Source: Clostridium sp.
Lineage (GTDB): Bacteria; Bacillota; Clostridia; Lachnospirales; Lachnospiraceae
NCBI GenBank assembly: GCA_023664325.1
Contig: JAMPFS010000015.1
Span: 1 to 57,432, forward strand
Reading direction: 5' to 3'
Length of the DNA: 57,432 nucleotides
The stretch's first letter is position 1. Every line of letters starts with the position of its first letter. The notes under the pieces are model-generated. The model ran no database searches and had not been told where the DNA came from. It saw nothing but the letters and a program-made list of their open reading frames with translations. Below, piece by piece: positions 10,260 through 19,089 of the stretch. Both the position numbers and the translations under genes were made by a program.

Positions 10260-10343
10260 TGCGGAAGATGGGACTTGAACCCACACGGTGTTGCCACCAC
10301 TAGATCCTTAGTCTAGCCTGTCTGCCAGTTCCAGCACTTCCGC
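10260..10343 (-). tRNA. tRNA-Leu (anticodon AAG)
   Basis: The minus strand folds as a class II tRNA of 84 nt. The acceptor stem is GCGGAAG/CTTCCGC with discriminator A. The anticodon stem CTAGA/TCTAG carries loop CTAAGGA, giving anticodon AAG, which reads CUU leucine codons. A long variable arm (GGTG..CACC) and T-arm GTTCAAGTCC follow. The 3' CCA is not encoded. It is probably read with or just after the ribosomal protein operon. Confidence 0.92.
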
Positions 10344-10450
10344 ATATTCTATTATGGTAAAATAAGCACCTTTGATAGGGTACTACATTTTCAGGAAAAT
10401 TGCAATAGAAAATTACAATTTTTCTTCTGATTTTTCTGATGATCCGGAAC

Positions 10451-10469
10451 CAGGTGCATCCCGCACCTG
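10451..10469 (-). terminator. Hairpin after rplT (weak terminator candidate)
   Basis: CAGGTGC (10451-10457) and GCACCTG (10463-10469) form a perfect 7-bp stem about 25 nt after the rplT stop. It lacks a clear U-run, so it may be an RNA-processing or partial terminator site allowing read-through into the tRNA. Confidence 0.35.
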
Positions 10470-10493
10470 ATTCTCGTCATTTGCTCTGTTTCC

Positions 10494-10850
10494 TTATGCT
10501 AATTTTGCTTTGGCAACATCAACCAGTTTTGCAAATCCTTCTGCATCCGAAACTGCTAACTCCGCAAGCATCTTTCTGTTCATATCAACACCGGCAAGTT
10601 TAAGACCATACATAAACTTGCTGTATGACAGACCATTCATTCTGGCTGCTGCATTGATACGGGCAATCCAAAGACGTCTGAACTGTCTCTTTCTCTGCTT
10701 ACGTCCTGCGTATGAAGAAGTAAGTGCTCTCATAACTGACTGCTTTGCAACTCTATACTGCTTGGATCTCGCTCCTCTGTAGCCCTTTGCGAGCTTCAAT
10801 ACTCTATTATGTCTCTTTTTAGCGCCTACGCCGCCTTTCACTCTTGCCAT
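10494..10850 (-). CDS. rplT: 50S ribosomal protein L20
   Basis: At 118 aa this is normal length for bL20, beginning MARVKGG and carrying the basic RNA-binding N-terminal helix (AKKRHNRVLKLAKGY) and the WIARINAAAR segment. It binds 23S rRNA early in 50S assembly and in Firmicutes can repress its own operon by binding the leader. It is the last gene of infC-rpmI-rplT, 40 nt after rpmI, with a GGAGG site. Confidence 0.98.
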   Translation of the reverse strand: MARVKGGVGAKKRHNRVLKLAKGYRGARSKQYRVAKQSVMRALTSSYAGRKQRKRQFRRLWIARINAAARMNGLSYSKFMYGLKLAGVDMNRKMLAELAVSDAEGFAKLVDVAKAKLA

Positions 10851-10890
10851 TTTTATTTCCTCCTAATTCATGTACCAAATTCAATGCATC

Positions 10891-11088
10891 CTACTGATAT
10901 GGTAAAATCTTCTTCATTACCTTTTCGTTCGTCTTATCCATCATTGCTGCCTTACGAAGCTCTCTCTTCTTCTTTCTGGTCTTCTTTGTTAAAATATGAC
11001 GCTTGTAAGCTTTGTTTCTCTTTAACTTACCGGTTCCCGTCTTTGTGAAACGCTTTGCAGCTGCTCTGTTTGTCTTTAATTTTGGCAT
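10891..11088 (-). CDS. rpmI: 50S ribosomal protein L35
   Basis: At 65 aa this is typical bL35: MPKLKTNRAAAKRF start and a very basic middle (KRNKAYKRHILTKKTRKKKR). It is a structural protein of the large subunit. It lies between infC and rplT as in nearly all bacteria and has GGAGG before its ATG. Confidence 0.98.
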   Translation of the reverse strand: MPKLKTNRAAAKRFTKTGTGKLKRNKAYKRHILTKKTRKKKRELRKAAMMDKTNEKVMKKILPYQ

Positions 11089-11239
11089 TATATTTTCCTC
11101 CTTAAATGTTTGTTAACAACTCCCGACATGCTGTTGCATGCAGAGACCACAAGTAAAATACCTATGGCATTTTATCATATACAACCGGAACTTCATTCCG
11201 CTTTTACGAGCTCTGTGGAATAAGCTTCCGTTTATAATC

Positions 11240-11743
11240 TTATTTTTTTGTCAGGAACATAATCATGCTTCTGCCTTCAAACTTTGCCGGCTTATCAATT
11301 GTGGCAATATCGGAAAGCTGCTCCGCAAATTGATCCAAAATAACCTTGCTCTGGTTTACATGCGCAAGCTCCCTGCCCCGGAATCTCAAAGTAACCTTAA
11401 CCTTATCACCCTTTGATAAAAACTTTCGTGCCTGGTTGACCTTCGTGTTCAAATCGTTTGTGTCAATATTCGGTGATAAACGCACCTCTTTGATGTCGAT
11501 CGTCTTTTGTTTCTTCTTCGCTTCCTTTTCTTTTCTGGCAAGCTCATAACGGTATTTACCATAATCAATAATCTTGCATACCGGTGGTTTTGCATTTGGC
11601 GCAACCTTAACCAAATCAAGTTCCGCCTCCCTTGCCAGTTTCATAGCATCCTTTGCTGACATGATTCCTAACTGTTCACCCTCTGTTCCAATCAGGCGAA
11701 CTTCCTTATCTCGAATCTGCTCATTAATCATTAACTCGGCTAT
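11240..11743 (-). CDS. infC: Translation initiation factor IF-3 (probable AUA start)
   Basis: IF-3 binds the 30S subunit, prevents premature 50S joining and rejects non-standard start codons. The protein shows the family order: INEQIRDKEVRLIG, APNAKPPVCKIIDYGKY, the Lys-rich linker (about 80-95), then the C-domain DKVKVTLRFRGRE. A GGAGG site (11757-11753) lies 9 nt from an in-frame ATA at 11743 (167 residues), but 21 nt from the first ATG (11731); the only other upstream option, TTG at 11764, lies before the GGAGG. AUA is therefore the best start. Non-canonical infC starts (AUU in E. coli) give autoregulation, and the same is inferred here. It heads the infC-rpmI-rplT operon behind an attenuator leader. 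Confidence 0.93.
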   Translation of the reverse strand: MAELMINEQIRDKEVRLIGTEGEQLGIMSAKDAMKLAREAELDLVKVAPNAKPPVCKIIDYGKYRYELARKEKEAKKKQKTIDIKEVRLSPNIDTNDLNTKVNQARKFLSKGDKVKVTLRFRGRELAHVNQSKVILDQFAEQLSDIATIDKPAKFEGRSMIMFLTKK

Positions 11744-11789
11744 GGCTTTGTACCTCCATCTCAAAATATTATTCTATTCCCCATGCTTC

Positions 11790-11941
11790 TTTTTTTAGAA
11801 CAAAAAAGTGGATAGCATACCTATCCACTTTTATTAGAAAACACACCTTATATGTTCACATTCTAATATTCAACCCGAGTCGCCTCATGCGCTAAGGTGA
11901 GAGTGGATACTCTGCTTTGTTGTCTGTCACACGACTTGAAT
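11790..11941 (-). ncRNA. Ribosomal operon leader (L20/infC-type attenuator)
   Basis: Between the promoter and infC lies about 150 nt of structured leader. It contains a segment typical of Firmicute infC-rpmI-rplT leaders (ACTCTCACCTTAGCGC, then GCGACTCGGGTTGA) and ends in an intrinsic terminator. Such leaders bind L20 and stop transcription when L20 is in excess. The family assignment is from recognition, not a covariance search. Confidence 0.7.
11799..11832 (-). terminator. Attenuator terminator of the infC operon
   Basis: AAAAGTGGATAG (11804-11815) and CTATCCACTTTT (11821-11832) form a perfect 12-bp stem with a 5-nt loop. On the minus strand it is followed by TTTTTTG, before the infC ribosome site, so it must be read through to express the operon. 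Confidence 0.85.
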
Positions 11942-11970
11942 AGATTACCATATATTCCTATGCAAGTCAA
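11942..11970 (-). promoter_or_regulatory. Promoter of infC-rpmI-rplT
   Basis: TTGACT (11970-11965), a 17-nt spacer and TAATCT (11947-11942) on the minus strand, immediately upstream of the structured leader. Confidence 0.75.
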
Positions 11971-12017
11971 GGATTTTTTATACTTATATCATATTTTGCG
12001 CAATGCCGGGAGGATCC

Positions 12018-14156
12018 CTATGCTCTCCCCTCACTGGTTACCGGTTCAAAAATCCTGTTTTTATGTTCCTCTTTCTCCCGTTCCCGGCTCTCCAATGCCA
12101 GCCTGCAAAACTCATCCTGCGCTACAATTTTCTTAAGACCGCGAAGATCCTGCTTTGCATACTCCCTGCTGTTTGGTTGCAGGATATGGGCTTTTAGCGT
12201 ATCACTTAACTGAAGCTTTAAAATGGCAATCACTTCTTTTTTTAACCGCTCATCCTCCACCGGGAAAGTGATCTCCACACGCTTATCCAGATTTCGCGGC
12301 ATCCAGTCTGCGCTTCCCATATATACATCCTCAAAACCATCATTGTAGAAATAAAAAATTCTGGAATGTTCAAGAAAATTACCCACAATGGATCGCACGC
12401 AGATATTCTCGGAAACACCCGGAATACCTGTTTTTAAACAGCAGATCCCACGAATAATCAAATCAATCTTTACGCCTGCCGCACTCGCCTTATAAAGCGC
12501 CTCTATAATCATCGGGTCGCACAGGGAATTCATCTTGGCAACAATTCTCGCCTCTTTGCCTTTCTTTGCATTTTCTTCCTCACGGTTAATCAGCATCAGA
12601 AAACGATCCTTTAACCAGATTGGCGCAACCATCAGCTTGTTCCATGCCGGTGGTTCCGAATAACCGGACAGCATATTAAATACCGCCGTCGCATCCTCCC
12701 CAATTGAATCATTACAGGTGAGAAGACCCATATCCGTATAGAGTTTTGCCGTCACATCATTATAGTTACCGGTTCCAAGATGGACATAGCGTTTGATTCC
12801 ATCTTCCTCCTTGCGGACAACTAACGCAATTTTAGAGTGTGTCTTAAGCCCTACCAGACCATAAATTACATGACAGCCTGCTTTCTCCAGCATCTTTGCC
12901 CAGCCAATATTATTTTCCTCATCAAAACGGGCTTTTAACTCCACCAGTACCGTAACCTGCTTTCCATTTTCCGCTGCCCGGGCAAGGGAAGCAACAATCG
13001 GTGAGTTTCCACTCACCCGGTAAAGTGTCTGCTTAATCGCCAGCACATTTTTATCATTTGCCGCCTGGGAAATAAAATCAATCACCGGCGTAAACTCATA
13101 ATATGGATGATGAAGCAAAATATCATGCTCGCTGATCTGTTCAAAGATTCCCCGTTCCCTGTCATATCCCGGCACCTTCTGTGGCGTAAACTTCGGTATT
13201 TTATATTCGTCAAACCCGTCAATTCCGTAAGTCTTCATCAGGAACGTAAGGTCAAGCGGCCCATTTATCTTATAGATATAATTTTCATCCACATTAAGCT
13301 GTGTCATAAGCTTCTTTTGCAGACGCTTATCCATAGTATCTGCAACCTCTAACCGGATAACCTCGCCCCACTGGCGCTTTTTAATCTGTTTCTCAATCTC
13401 CTTTAACAGATCCGCTGCATCATCCTCATCAATCGTAAGGTCAGCATTGCGCATAACCCGGTATGGATGGGCGCTCAAAATCGTATAGTTCAAAAACAGT
13501 TTATCCAGGTTCCGTTCAATCACTTCCTCTAACAGAATGATTGCCTTTTCACCTTCCCGTTCAGACGGAATCTGTACAATTCTCGGCAGTACTCCCGGCA
13601 CCTGCACAGTGGCGATATCCACTACATTCTCATTCTTTTTATCCTTAATCAAAGCCCCTATATTCAGTGTTTTGTTCTGAATCAGCGGAAACGGACGGGA
13701 AGAATCCACTGCCATCGGTGTCAGTACCGGGTAAACATCCCTTTTAAAATACTCGTCCACATATTTTGCCTGTGCTTCTGTCAAATCCTCATGCCGCTCT
13801 ACCAGCTTTAAGCCCGCCTTTTCCAGTCTTGGCAGCAAAGAACGGTTAAGTGTCCGGTACTGATCCGCCATAAATGCTTTCGCCTCCGGTACGATTTCAT
13901 CTAACTGCTGACTTGGAGTCATGCCTGCGAGATCCGGCTTTTTGTAACCTGCATGTACCATATCAATCAATGATGCAATACGAATCATAAAAAACTCGTC
14001 CAGATTGGAGGCTGTAATGCTTAAAAATTTGATCCGTTCAAATAACGGAATATTCTTATCCTTTGCCTCCGCAAGGATTCTCTTATTAAACTGAAGCCAC
14101 GAAAGTTCCCTGTTTTCCAGATATTCCGGCTTTAAATATCCACTTTTCTCCTTCAT
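12018..14156 (-). CDS. ppk1: Polyphosphate kinase 1
   Basis: At 712 aa this is the usual PPK1 size. PPK1 reversibly polymerises the gamma-phosphate of ATP into inorganic polyphosphate at the membrane. Visible features: N-domain ENRELSWLQFNKRILAEA and SNLDEFFMIR, middle domain, and the two phospholipase-D-like C domains with KTHSKIALV (phosphorylated His) and HLGTGNYND. It starts 3 nt after the ppx stop with AAGGAG upstream, so synthesis and hydrolysis genes are co-transcribed. Its end lies 48 nt from the infC promoter. Confidence 0.97.
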   Translation of the reverse strand: MKEKSGYLKPEYLENRELSWLQFNKRILAEAKDKNIPLFERIKFLSITASNLDEFFMIRIASLIDMVHAGYKKPDLAGMTPSQQLDEIVPEAKAFMADQYRTLNRSLLPRLEKAGLKLVERHEDLTEAQAKYVDEYFKRDVYPVLTPMAVDSSRPFPLIQNKTLNIGALIKDKKNENVVDIATVQVPGVLPRIVQIPSEREGEKAIILLEEVIERNLDKLFLNYTILSAHPYRVMRNADLTIDEDDAADLLKEIEKQIKKRQWGEVIRLEVADTMDKRLQKKLMTQLNVDENYIYKINGPLDLTFLMKTYGIDGFDEYKIPKFTPQKVPGYDRERGIFEQISEHDILLHHPYYEFTPVIDFISQAANDKNVLAIKQTLYRVSGNSPIVASLARAAENGKQVTVLVELKARFDEENNIGWAKMLEKAGCHVIYGLVGLKTHSKIALVVRKEEDGIKRYVHLGTGNYNDVTAKLYTDMGLLTCNDSIGEDATAVFNMLSGYSEPPAWNKLMVAPIWLKDRFLMLINREEENAKKGKEARIVAKMNSLCDPMIIEALYKASAAGVKIDLIIRGICCLKTGIPGVSENICVRSIVGNFLEHSRIFYFYNDGFEDVYMGSADWMPRNLDKRVEITFPVEDERLKKEVIAILKLQLSDTLKAHILQPNSREYAKQDLRGLKKIVAQDEFCRLALESREREKEEHKNRIFEPVTSEGRA

Positions 14157-14159
14157 ACG

Positions 14160-15695
14160 CTATATACTCCTTTTCTGCTTTAATACCGGACGGATTCCAT
14201 ACACCTGCAAAAAGAAATCTGCCTTATCATCAAATAGCCCCCGCTCCAATGCCAAATCGGAAAGGGTGTCAATCGTGATAACCAGTTGCTTGTTTTTCAC
14301 CACAATATCATAGGCACTGGCTTTCTGTTTGTGCGACCGATCCATAGCATTGGAAATCCTTAAAATTGCCACCAGTTTGGCAATCGTCATATAATCCCCT
14401 TCTTCCATCTCGCCCCGCATCTGGTCATAATCCGGAAATGGCAGGGAATTATACTTTACAATATTGGCAAGCTCCTCACGCTCCTTATGGGAAAGCCCCA
14501 TAATTTCAGTTGACATAATAATGGCATATGAGTTATACGGCGCGCCATTCATGTTGATAAATTTACCACAGTCATGCAAGGTTGCCGCAATTTCCAACTG
14601 CAAGCGTTCCTTTGCCCCCAGCCCATGAATCTTCTTGGTCTTATCAAATATATAAGTGGCAAGTTTTGTCACATTTACATTATGTCCTTTATTACAGTGG
14701 TATCGTTTTGCCATCTGATGCACAACCGATCGGGTATCTTCATCAAAATCACGGGATACCGCAAGATTCTTTGTCCGAAGCATCTCCTCTACAATAATGC
14801 CATCGCACAAATCCACCTTCGGAGTCCAGATCATATCTGCCTTCGCCTTCTTTAAAAAAATGCTGTATATCATAGCCGCCGGCAGCAGCAGCGTTGCGCG
14901 CTCATACGGCATTTTATACTCCACAGCCAATTCCGCTGAATTTTTCAGCAGAATTTCTTTAAAAATCACATTGAGCTGCTGCTCGTCTAAGTGATCCAAA
15001 CCGGACTGGTTGGGGATCACCTGAAGCAGATTCTCTACCTCATCCCCAATGGCAATCACATTTTTAATCTCCTTATCACCGAGATAATGATCCGTAAAGG
15101 TGTCTATTTCATTTTCAATAAATTCCTCCATTACACGCTCCAAATGCATGGTATCCACCTGAAATGTTTTGAGGCGCTCTCTCACACGCAATGCGCCGAT
15201 TGGTATATTCTGGGTAGCGTTAAGCCTGCCATTATTCATAAGGGATATCTGGATGCTTCCTCCACCAATATCTACAATAGCCGTATTCTTTTCTGCAATT
15301 TTTTCAAAGTTGCTGTCCTTCACCGCCAATCCCTTATACATCAGGAACCGGTGTTCCGAATTACTGAGGATATTCACTTCGATACCGGTGCGGAGCTTCA
15401 GAAGATCTAACACCATCATTTTATTTTTCGCCTCACGGATTGCGCTTGTGGCATAGGCTTTATAGTCTGTCACGCCATATTCTCTCATTTTTTTGAAAAA
15501 GCGGTTTAATATATCACAAAGTTTCAAAATAGAATCCTGCGACACATATCCGTCTGCATAAGTATCGGAACCAAGCTCAATGATATTGCTTACATAATCC
15601 AGCTGGCGATACCCTTTTTTGGATGTAATCTCATAAATTTTCATGGATACATCCGTAGAACCGACATCAATTGCTGCAAATGTCTTTACTGCCAT
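14160..15695 (-). CDS. ppx: Exopolyphosphatase/pppGpp phosphatase (Ppx/GppA) with HD domain
   Basis: At 511 aa it joins an ASKHA-fold Ppx/GppA domain (AAIDVGSTDVSMKIYE near the N-terminus; AIVDIGGGSIQISL phosphate-binding loop near 140) to a C-terminal HD-type helical domain (about 315-500; ATLHDCGKFI). The family removes terminal phosphate from polyphosphate or converts pppGpp to ppGpp; which one cannot be told from sequence. It is preceded by GGAGGG and followed after 3 nt by ppk1. Confidence 0.93.
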   Translation of the reverse strand: MAVKTFAAIDVGSTDVSMKIYEITSKKGYRQLDYVSNIIELGSDTYADGYVSQDSILKLCDILNRFFKKMREYGVTDYKAYATSAIREAKNKMMVLDLLKLRTGIEVNILSNSEHRFLMYKGLAVKDSNFEKIAEKNTAIVDIGGGSIQISLMNNGRLNATQNIPIGALRVRERLKTFQVDTMHLERVMEEFIENEIDTFTDHYLGDKEIKNVIAIGDEVENLLQVIPNQSGLDHLDEQQLNVIFKEILLKNSAELAVEYKMPYERATLLLPAAMIYSIFLKKAKADMIWTPKVDLCDGIIVEEMLRTKNLAVSRDFDEDTRSVVHQMAKRYHCNKGHNVNVTKLATYIFDKTKKIHGLGAKERLQLEIAATLHDCGKFINMNGAPYNSYAIIMSTEIMGLSHKEREELANIVKYNSLPFPDYDQMRGEMEEGDYMTIAKLVAILRISNAMDRSHKQKASAYDIVVKNKQLVITIDTLSDLALERGLFDDKADFFLQVYGIRPVLKQKRSI

Positions 15696-15719
15696 GTATA
15701 CATCCCTCCTATCACAATG

Positions 15720-16862
15720 TTATTCGGAAACAAAACAGCCAAGAATACGGAATTCCTCCGTCTCTGCCATAATCCCCTTCAATGCATTTTTTACCGCATT
15801 ATCACTTAAGTTCCCTTCAAAATCCACAAAGAAGCAGTACTCCCATTGTCTTCCCGAAAGCGGAATCGACTCAATACTCGTCATGTTCACATTATTAAAA
15901 ATAAAATGCGCCAAAATATTATAAAGTGTTCCTGACTGATGCGGCAGGGCAAAAGAAATACTGACTTTATTCGCCTGTTTCACATATTCCTTCTTATTCG
16001 ATACGATTACAAACCGGGTGGTATTGTTATCCGACACATTAAGCTTCGGATTGAGAATCTCCAACCCATAGAGTTTGGCAGCGCGCTCACTGGCAATGGC
16101 TGCCTGGGATTTATCCCCGTCATCATGTACTTTCTTGGCGCTGGCGGCAGTATTATTCATGCTGACTGCCTTCCATTTCTTATCCTCTAAATATTCCCTG
16201 GACTGCATCAGTCCCTGCGGGTGGGAAAATACCGTCTTAATATCCGAAAGTTTCGTACCCTTGATACCCAAAAGACACTGGTCAACACGCACCTTCTGTT
16301 CCCCGACAATGGATAACTGATACCGGTCTAACAAATCATAAATCCCATTGACAAAACCTGCGGTGGAATTTTCAATCGGCAGCACGCCATAATCTGCCTC
16401 TCCCCCTGCCACAAGACCTGCCACATCCCGAAACTCCTTCACATGAATCGCATGAATATCCTCACCAAAATAATCCACCATTGCCATCTCTGCAAATGCC
16501 CCCGGCACACCGGCATACACAACTCTTGTATACTTTGAACGTTCCAGTTCTTCCTTTCGTGTAAACATCTCCTCTATCGTCTTTTCCTGGTCGCCGATTA
16601 CACTATACTGGTATCTTCTGGACACAGACATAATCTGCAAAAAAAGCTCCTGCACACTTTTTGCATTAAATTCAGAACTTGCCATAGCGCCCAGTTTTTC
16701 AAGCTTTTCCAGCTCCCGCTGCCGGTCATAAATCGGCTTACCGGTAGACAGCTTGTACTTCGCAACTTCCAATGCCAAATCCATTCGCTTTTCAATCAGC
16801 TCCACAATCGCTTTATCCACTTTGTCAATTTCTTCTCTTGTAACACTCAAATCCTGTATCAT
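15720..16862 (-). CDS. pheA: Bifunctional chorismate mutase / prephenate dehydratase (P-protein)
   Basis: This enzyme makes phenylpyruvate from chorismate. Domains in order over 380 aa: AroQ-type chorismate mutase (about 1-85, REEIDKVDKAIVELIEKRM), prephenate dehydratase (about 110-290, with ENSTAGFV, FSHPQGL and the NTTRFVI signature), and a C-terminal ACT domain (about 300-380) for phenylalanine feedback. I chose the ATG at 16862, behind AGGAG with 7-nt spacing, over the ATG at 16877, which overlaps the folBK stop and lacks a site. It is the last gene of the folate set; folate and phenylalanine both draw on chorismate. Confidence 0.96.
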   Translation of the reverse strand: MIQDLSVTREEIDKVDKAIVELIEKRMDLALEVAKYKLSTGKPIYDRQRELEKLEKLGAMASSEFNAKSVQELFLQIMSVSRRYQYSVIGDQEKTIEEMFTRKEELERSKYTRVVYAGVPGAFAEMAMVDYFGEDIHAIHVKEFRDVAGLVAGGEADYGVLPIENSTAGFVNGIYDLLDRYQLSIVGEQKVRVDQCLLGIKGTKLSDIKTVFSHPQGLMQSREYLEDKKWKAVSMNNTAASAKKVHDDGDKSQAAIASERAAKLYGLEILNPKLNVSDNNTTRFVIVSNKKEYVKQANKVSISFALPHQSGTLYNILAHFIFNNVNMTSIESIPLSGRQWEYCFFVDFEGNLSDNAVKNALKGIMAETEEFRILGCFVSE

Positions 16863-16873
16863 ATCCGTACTCC

Positions 16874-17719
16874 TCATTCTCTATTATCATCCATCCGGCC
16901 ATCTGTCCTTTGAAGCTCCTCTAACATCTGCTGCACTGACTTTCGGTAAACCGGATGTATATAATATGGCGCAATTGCCGAAAGCGGCTCTAACACAAAC
17001 GCTCTTTTGGGAATCTCCACATGGGGAATCGTAAGCCTGTCCCCGGTCAGAATCAAATCGTCATAAAATAAAATATCAATATCCAGCGTCCTCGGCCCCC
17101 AGTGAACCAGCCGTTCCCTGTGTGCCTCCTGCTCAATAGAGAGGGTTGTCTCCAAAAGCTCCTGCGGAGTCTTCAACGTCTCAATCATAAGCGCGCCATT
17201 TAGGAAATCCTCCTGCTCCACATCACCGTATGGCTTTGTCTCCAGATAATCCGAAACGGCTGCCACCTTTGTATCCGGCAGTGCATTCAACTGGTCGATT
17301 GCAAAATCGAGATATCCCTCCCGGTCTCCCATATTGGAACCGAGGGAAAGATACACCTTATGCCACCCCCGCCTGATCGTCACCGAAACAAAATCCACCG
17401 AAACGTGAACCGGAGCCCAGGGCTTTTTCACGGTAACCTCCACCTCATGCAGTAAGGAAAATGTAAGCAGCAGCTTAAAGGCAATCTCCTCTGCCAGTTT
17501 TTCAATGAGCATATATCTCTCCGTCTCTACCAGTTTCTTAATAACCTGGCATGCCTCCCCATAATCGAGGGATGCTTTCAGGTTATCCGTCACCCCCGCC
17601 TGCCGTGTATCCAGATAAAGCCTTGCCGACACAAGGAATTTCTGCCCAAGAAATGCCTCCTCCTCAAACACACCGTGGTATCCAAAAGCCTCCAAATTGT
17701 CAATGCTAATATAATCCAT
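16874..17719 (-). CDS. folBK: Dihydroneopterin aldolase - HPPK fusion (FolB-FolK)
   Basis: Two consecutive folate enzymes in one chain of 281 aa. The N-terminal FolB part (1-118; ISIDNLEAFGYHGVF, LDYGEA, VTVKKPWAP) cleaves dihydroneopterin. The C-terminal HPPK part (from about 122; VYLSLGSNMGDRE and GPRTLDIDILFYDD) adds pyrophosphate to the product. The start at 17719 has AGGAG 7 nt upstream; the in-frame codon at 17740 has none. The fusion is common in Firmicutes. It lies between folP and pheA. Confidence 0.95.
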   Translation of the reverse strand: MDYISIDNLEAFGYHGVFEEEAFLGQKFLVSARLYLDTRQAGVTDNLKASLDYGEACQVIKKLVETERYMLIEKLAEEIAFKLLLTFSLLHEVEVTVKKPWAPVHVSVDFVSVTIRRGWHKVYLSLGSNMGDREGYLDFAIDQLNALPDTKVAAVSDYLETKPYGDVEQEDFLNGALMIETLKTPQELLETTLSIEQEAHRERLVHWGPRTLDIDILFYDDLILTGDRLTIPHVEIPKRAFVLEPLSAIAPYYIHPVYRKSVQQMLEELQRTDGRMDDNRE

Positions 17720-17749
17720 ATGCCATCTCCTATATTTCAAACGCTGCTG

Positions 17750-18562
17750 TCAGTCCTGTGCCTTTTTAACTGCCTCTGCCATGCGAAGCCCGCGAAGATT
17801 TGTTTTCACGTCATGCACACGGAAGATGGAACAGCCCGCCATAAGCCCCAAAACAGAGGTTGCCAGTGTTCCCTCCTCCCGCTCTTCCACCGGCAGATTA
17901 AGCGTTAAGCCAATCACTGATTTCCTGGAAGTTCCAAGCAGCACCGGATATCCTAATTCCCTGATCCGCTCTAAATGTTTCATTACGACAAGGTTCATAT
18001 GATAATCCTTTGCAAATCCAATTCCCGGATCCAGCAGGATCTTGTCTTTGTCGATTCCCGCTGCCAGCGCCATATCAACACTCTCTTGCAGATCATTCAG
18101 CATATCTGCCACCACATCCCGATACTCCATATCCCGGCGGTTATGCATAAGACAGCATGCAATCCCGGCATCTGCGATGACCTTTGCCATCGTGCCATCC
18201 CATTTCAGCCCCCAAATATCATTTAAAAGGTCTGCCCCGGCTGCGATTCCCGCTGCCGCCACATCTGATTTATAGGTATCGAGGGATACCGGCACGTCAA
18301 ACCGCTCCTTCACCTGTTCTATGACCGGGCATACCCGGGCAATTTCCTCCTCCGAACCGATTTTAACATGACCCGGTCTCGTAGATTCCCCGCCGATATC
18401 CAAAATATCAGCTCCGTCCTTTATCAGCCTCTCAGCCTGATAAAGCGCCTTATCCATATCCCGAAACTTACCGCCATCTGAAAAGGAATCCGGTGTCACA
18501 TTCAAAATACCCATCATATAAAAGTGGTTTTCCAGATCAAACTCCCTGCCGCCAATTATCAT
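17750..18562 (-). CDS. folP: Dihydropteroate synthase
   Basis: This enzyme joins the pterin pyrophosphate made by FolK to p-aminobenzoate and is the sulfonamide target. At 270 aa it shows MGILNVTPDSFSDGGKF near residue 16, DIGGESTRPG, DPGIGFAKDYHMN and the LGTSRKS loop, all expected. GGAGG precedes the ATG. It sits directly before folBK, matching pathway logic. Confidence 0.97.
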   Translation of the reverse strand: MIIGGREFDLENHFYMMGILNVTPDSFSDGGKFRDMDKALYQAERLIKDGADILDIGGESTRPGHVKIGSEEEIARVCPVIEQVKERFDVPVSLDTYKSDVAAAGIAAGADLLNDIWGLKWDGTMAKVIADAGIACCLMHNRRDMEYRDVVADMLNDLQESVDMALAAGIDKDKILLDPGIGFAKDYHMNLVVMKHLERIRELGYPVLLGTSRKSVIGLTLNLPVEEREEGTLATSVLGLMAGCSIFRVHDVKTNLRGLRMAEAVKKAQD

Positions 18563-18592
18563 ATCATGTCCTCCTGCCCCTGTATATGCTTC

Positions 18593-19072
18593 CTAATACC
18601 GGATGGTATGATTCTTCTTCTGTTCCGTCCAATTGCAGGTCTTTACCGCCTTACACCGGTAACAGTCACGGCTTAATTTGTCTGCTTCATACAGTAACGA
18701 TGAAAATGTTCCCGGCTGCCGTTCTTCCTCTCTGTGCGCCCTTACAGCCTCCTCAATGGCTGTAATCTCACCCTCATCAAAACCACATTCTTTCAAAATC
18801 TGCGCTGCAAGTTTGGCGCCCGCCTCATGATGCGGTATATGGTATAAATATTCGTCACATCTCCCCATGTCATGCAGCAGGGCCGCCGCATATATGATAT
18901 CCTTGTCAACCGCCAACTGCTGTTCCAATGCCCTGATATACATAATCCTTGCCACGCTTAACGCATGTTCCATCCCATGTTTGCAATAAATACGTTCCTG
19001 TTCTAATTCCTCAAGCTGTTTTAATTTTTCTCTGTATATCGGATTGCTGATGATCCGGTCAATTCGTTCCAT
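18593..19072 (-). CDS. HD-domain protein in the folate operon
   Basis: At 159 aa this is a single HD-type metal phosphohydrolase domain: H in HGMEHALSVARIMY, HD in ALLHDMGRCDEY, HH in YHIPHHEAG and EEAVRAHREE. The C-terminus has CYRCKAVKTCNW, a Cys cluster resembling those in clostridial folate-cluster HD proteins. The substrate is unknown; placement between folC and folP suggests a pterin or nucleotide phosphate in the folate pathway, which is only inference. Confidence 0.8.
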   Translation of the reverse strand: MERIDRIISNPIYREKLKQLEELEQERIYCKHGMEHALSVARIMYIRALEQQLAVDKDIIYAAALLHDMGRCDEYLYHIPHHEAGAKLAAQILKECGFDEGEITAIEEAVRAHREEERQPGTFSSLLYEADKLSRDCYRCKAVKTCNWTEQKKNHTIRY

Positions 19073-19089
19073 TGTATTCCATCACCTGT

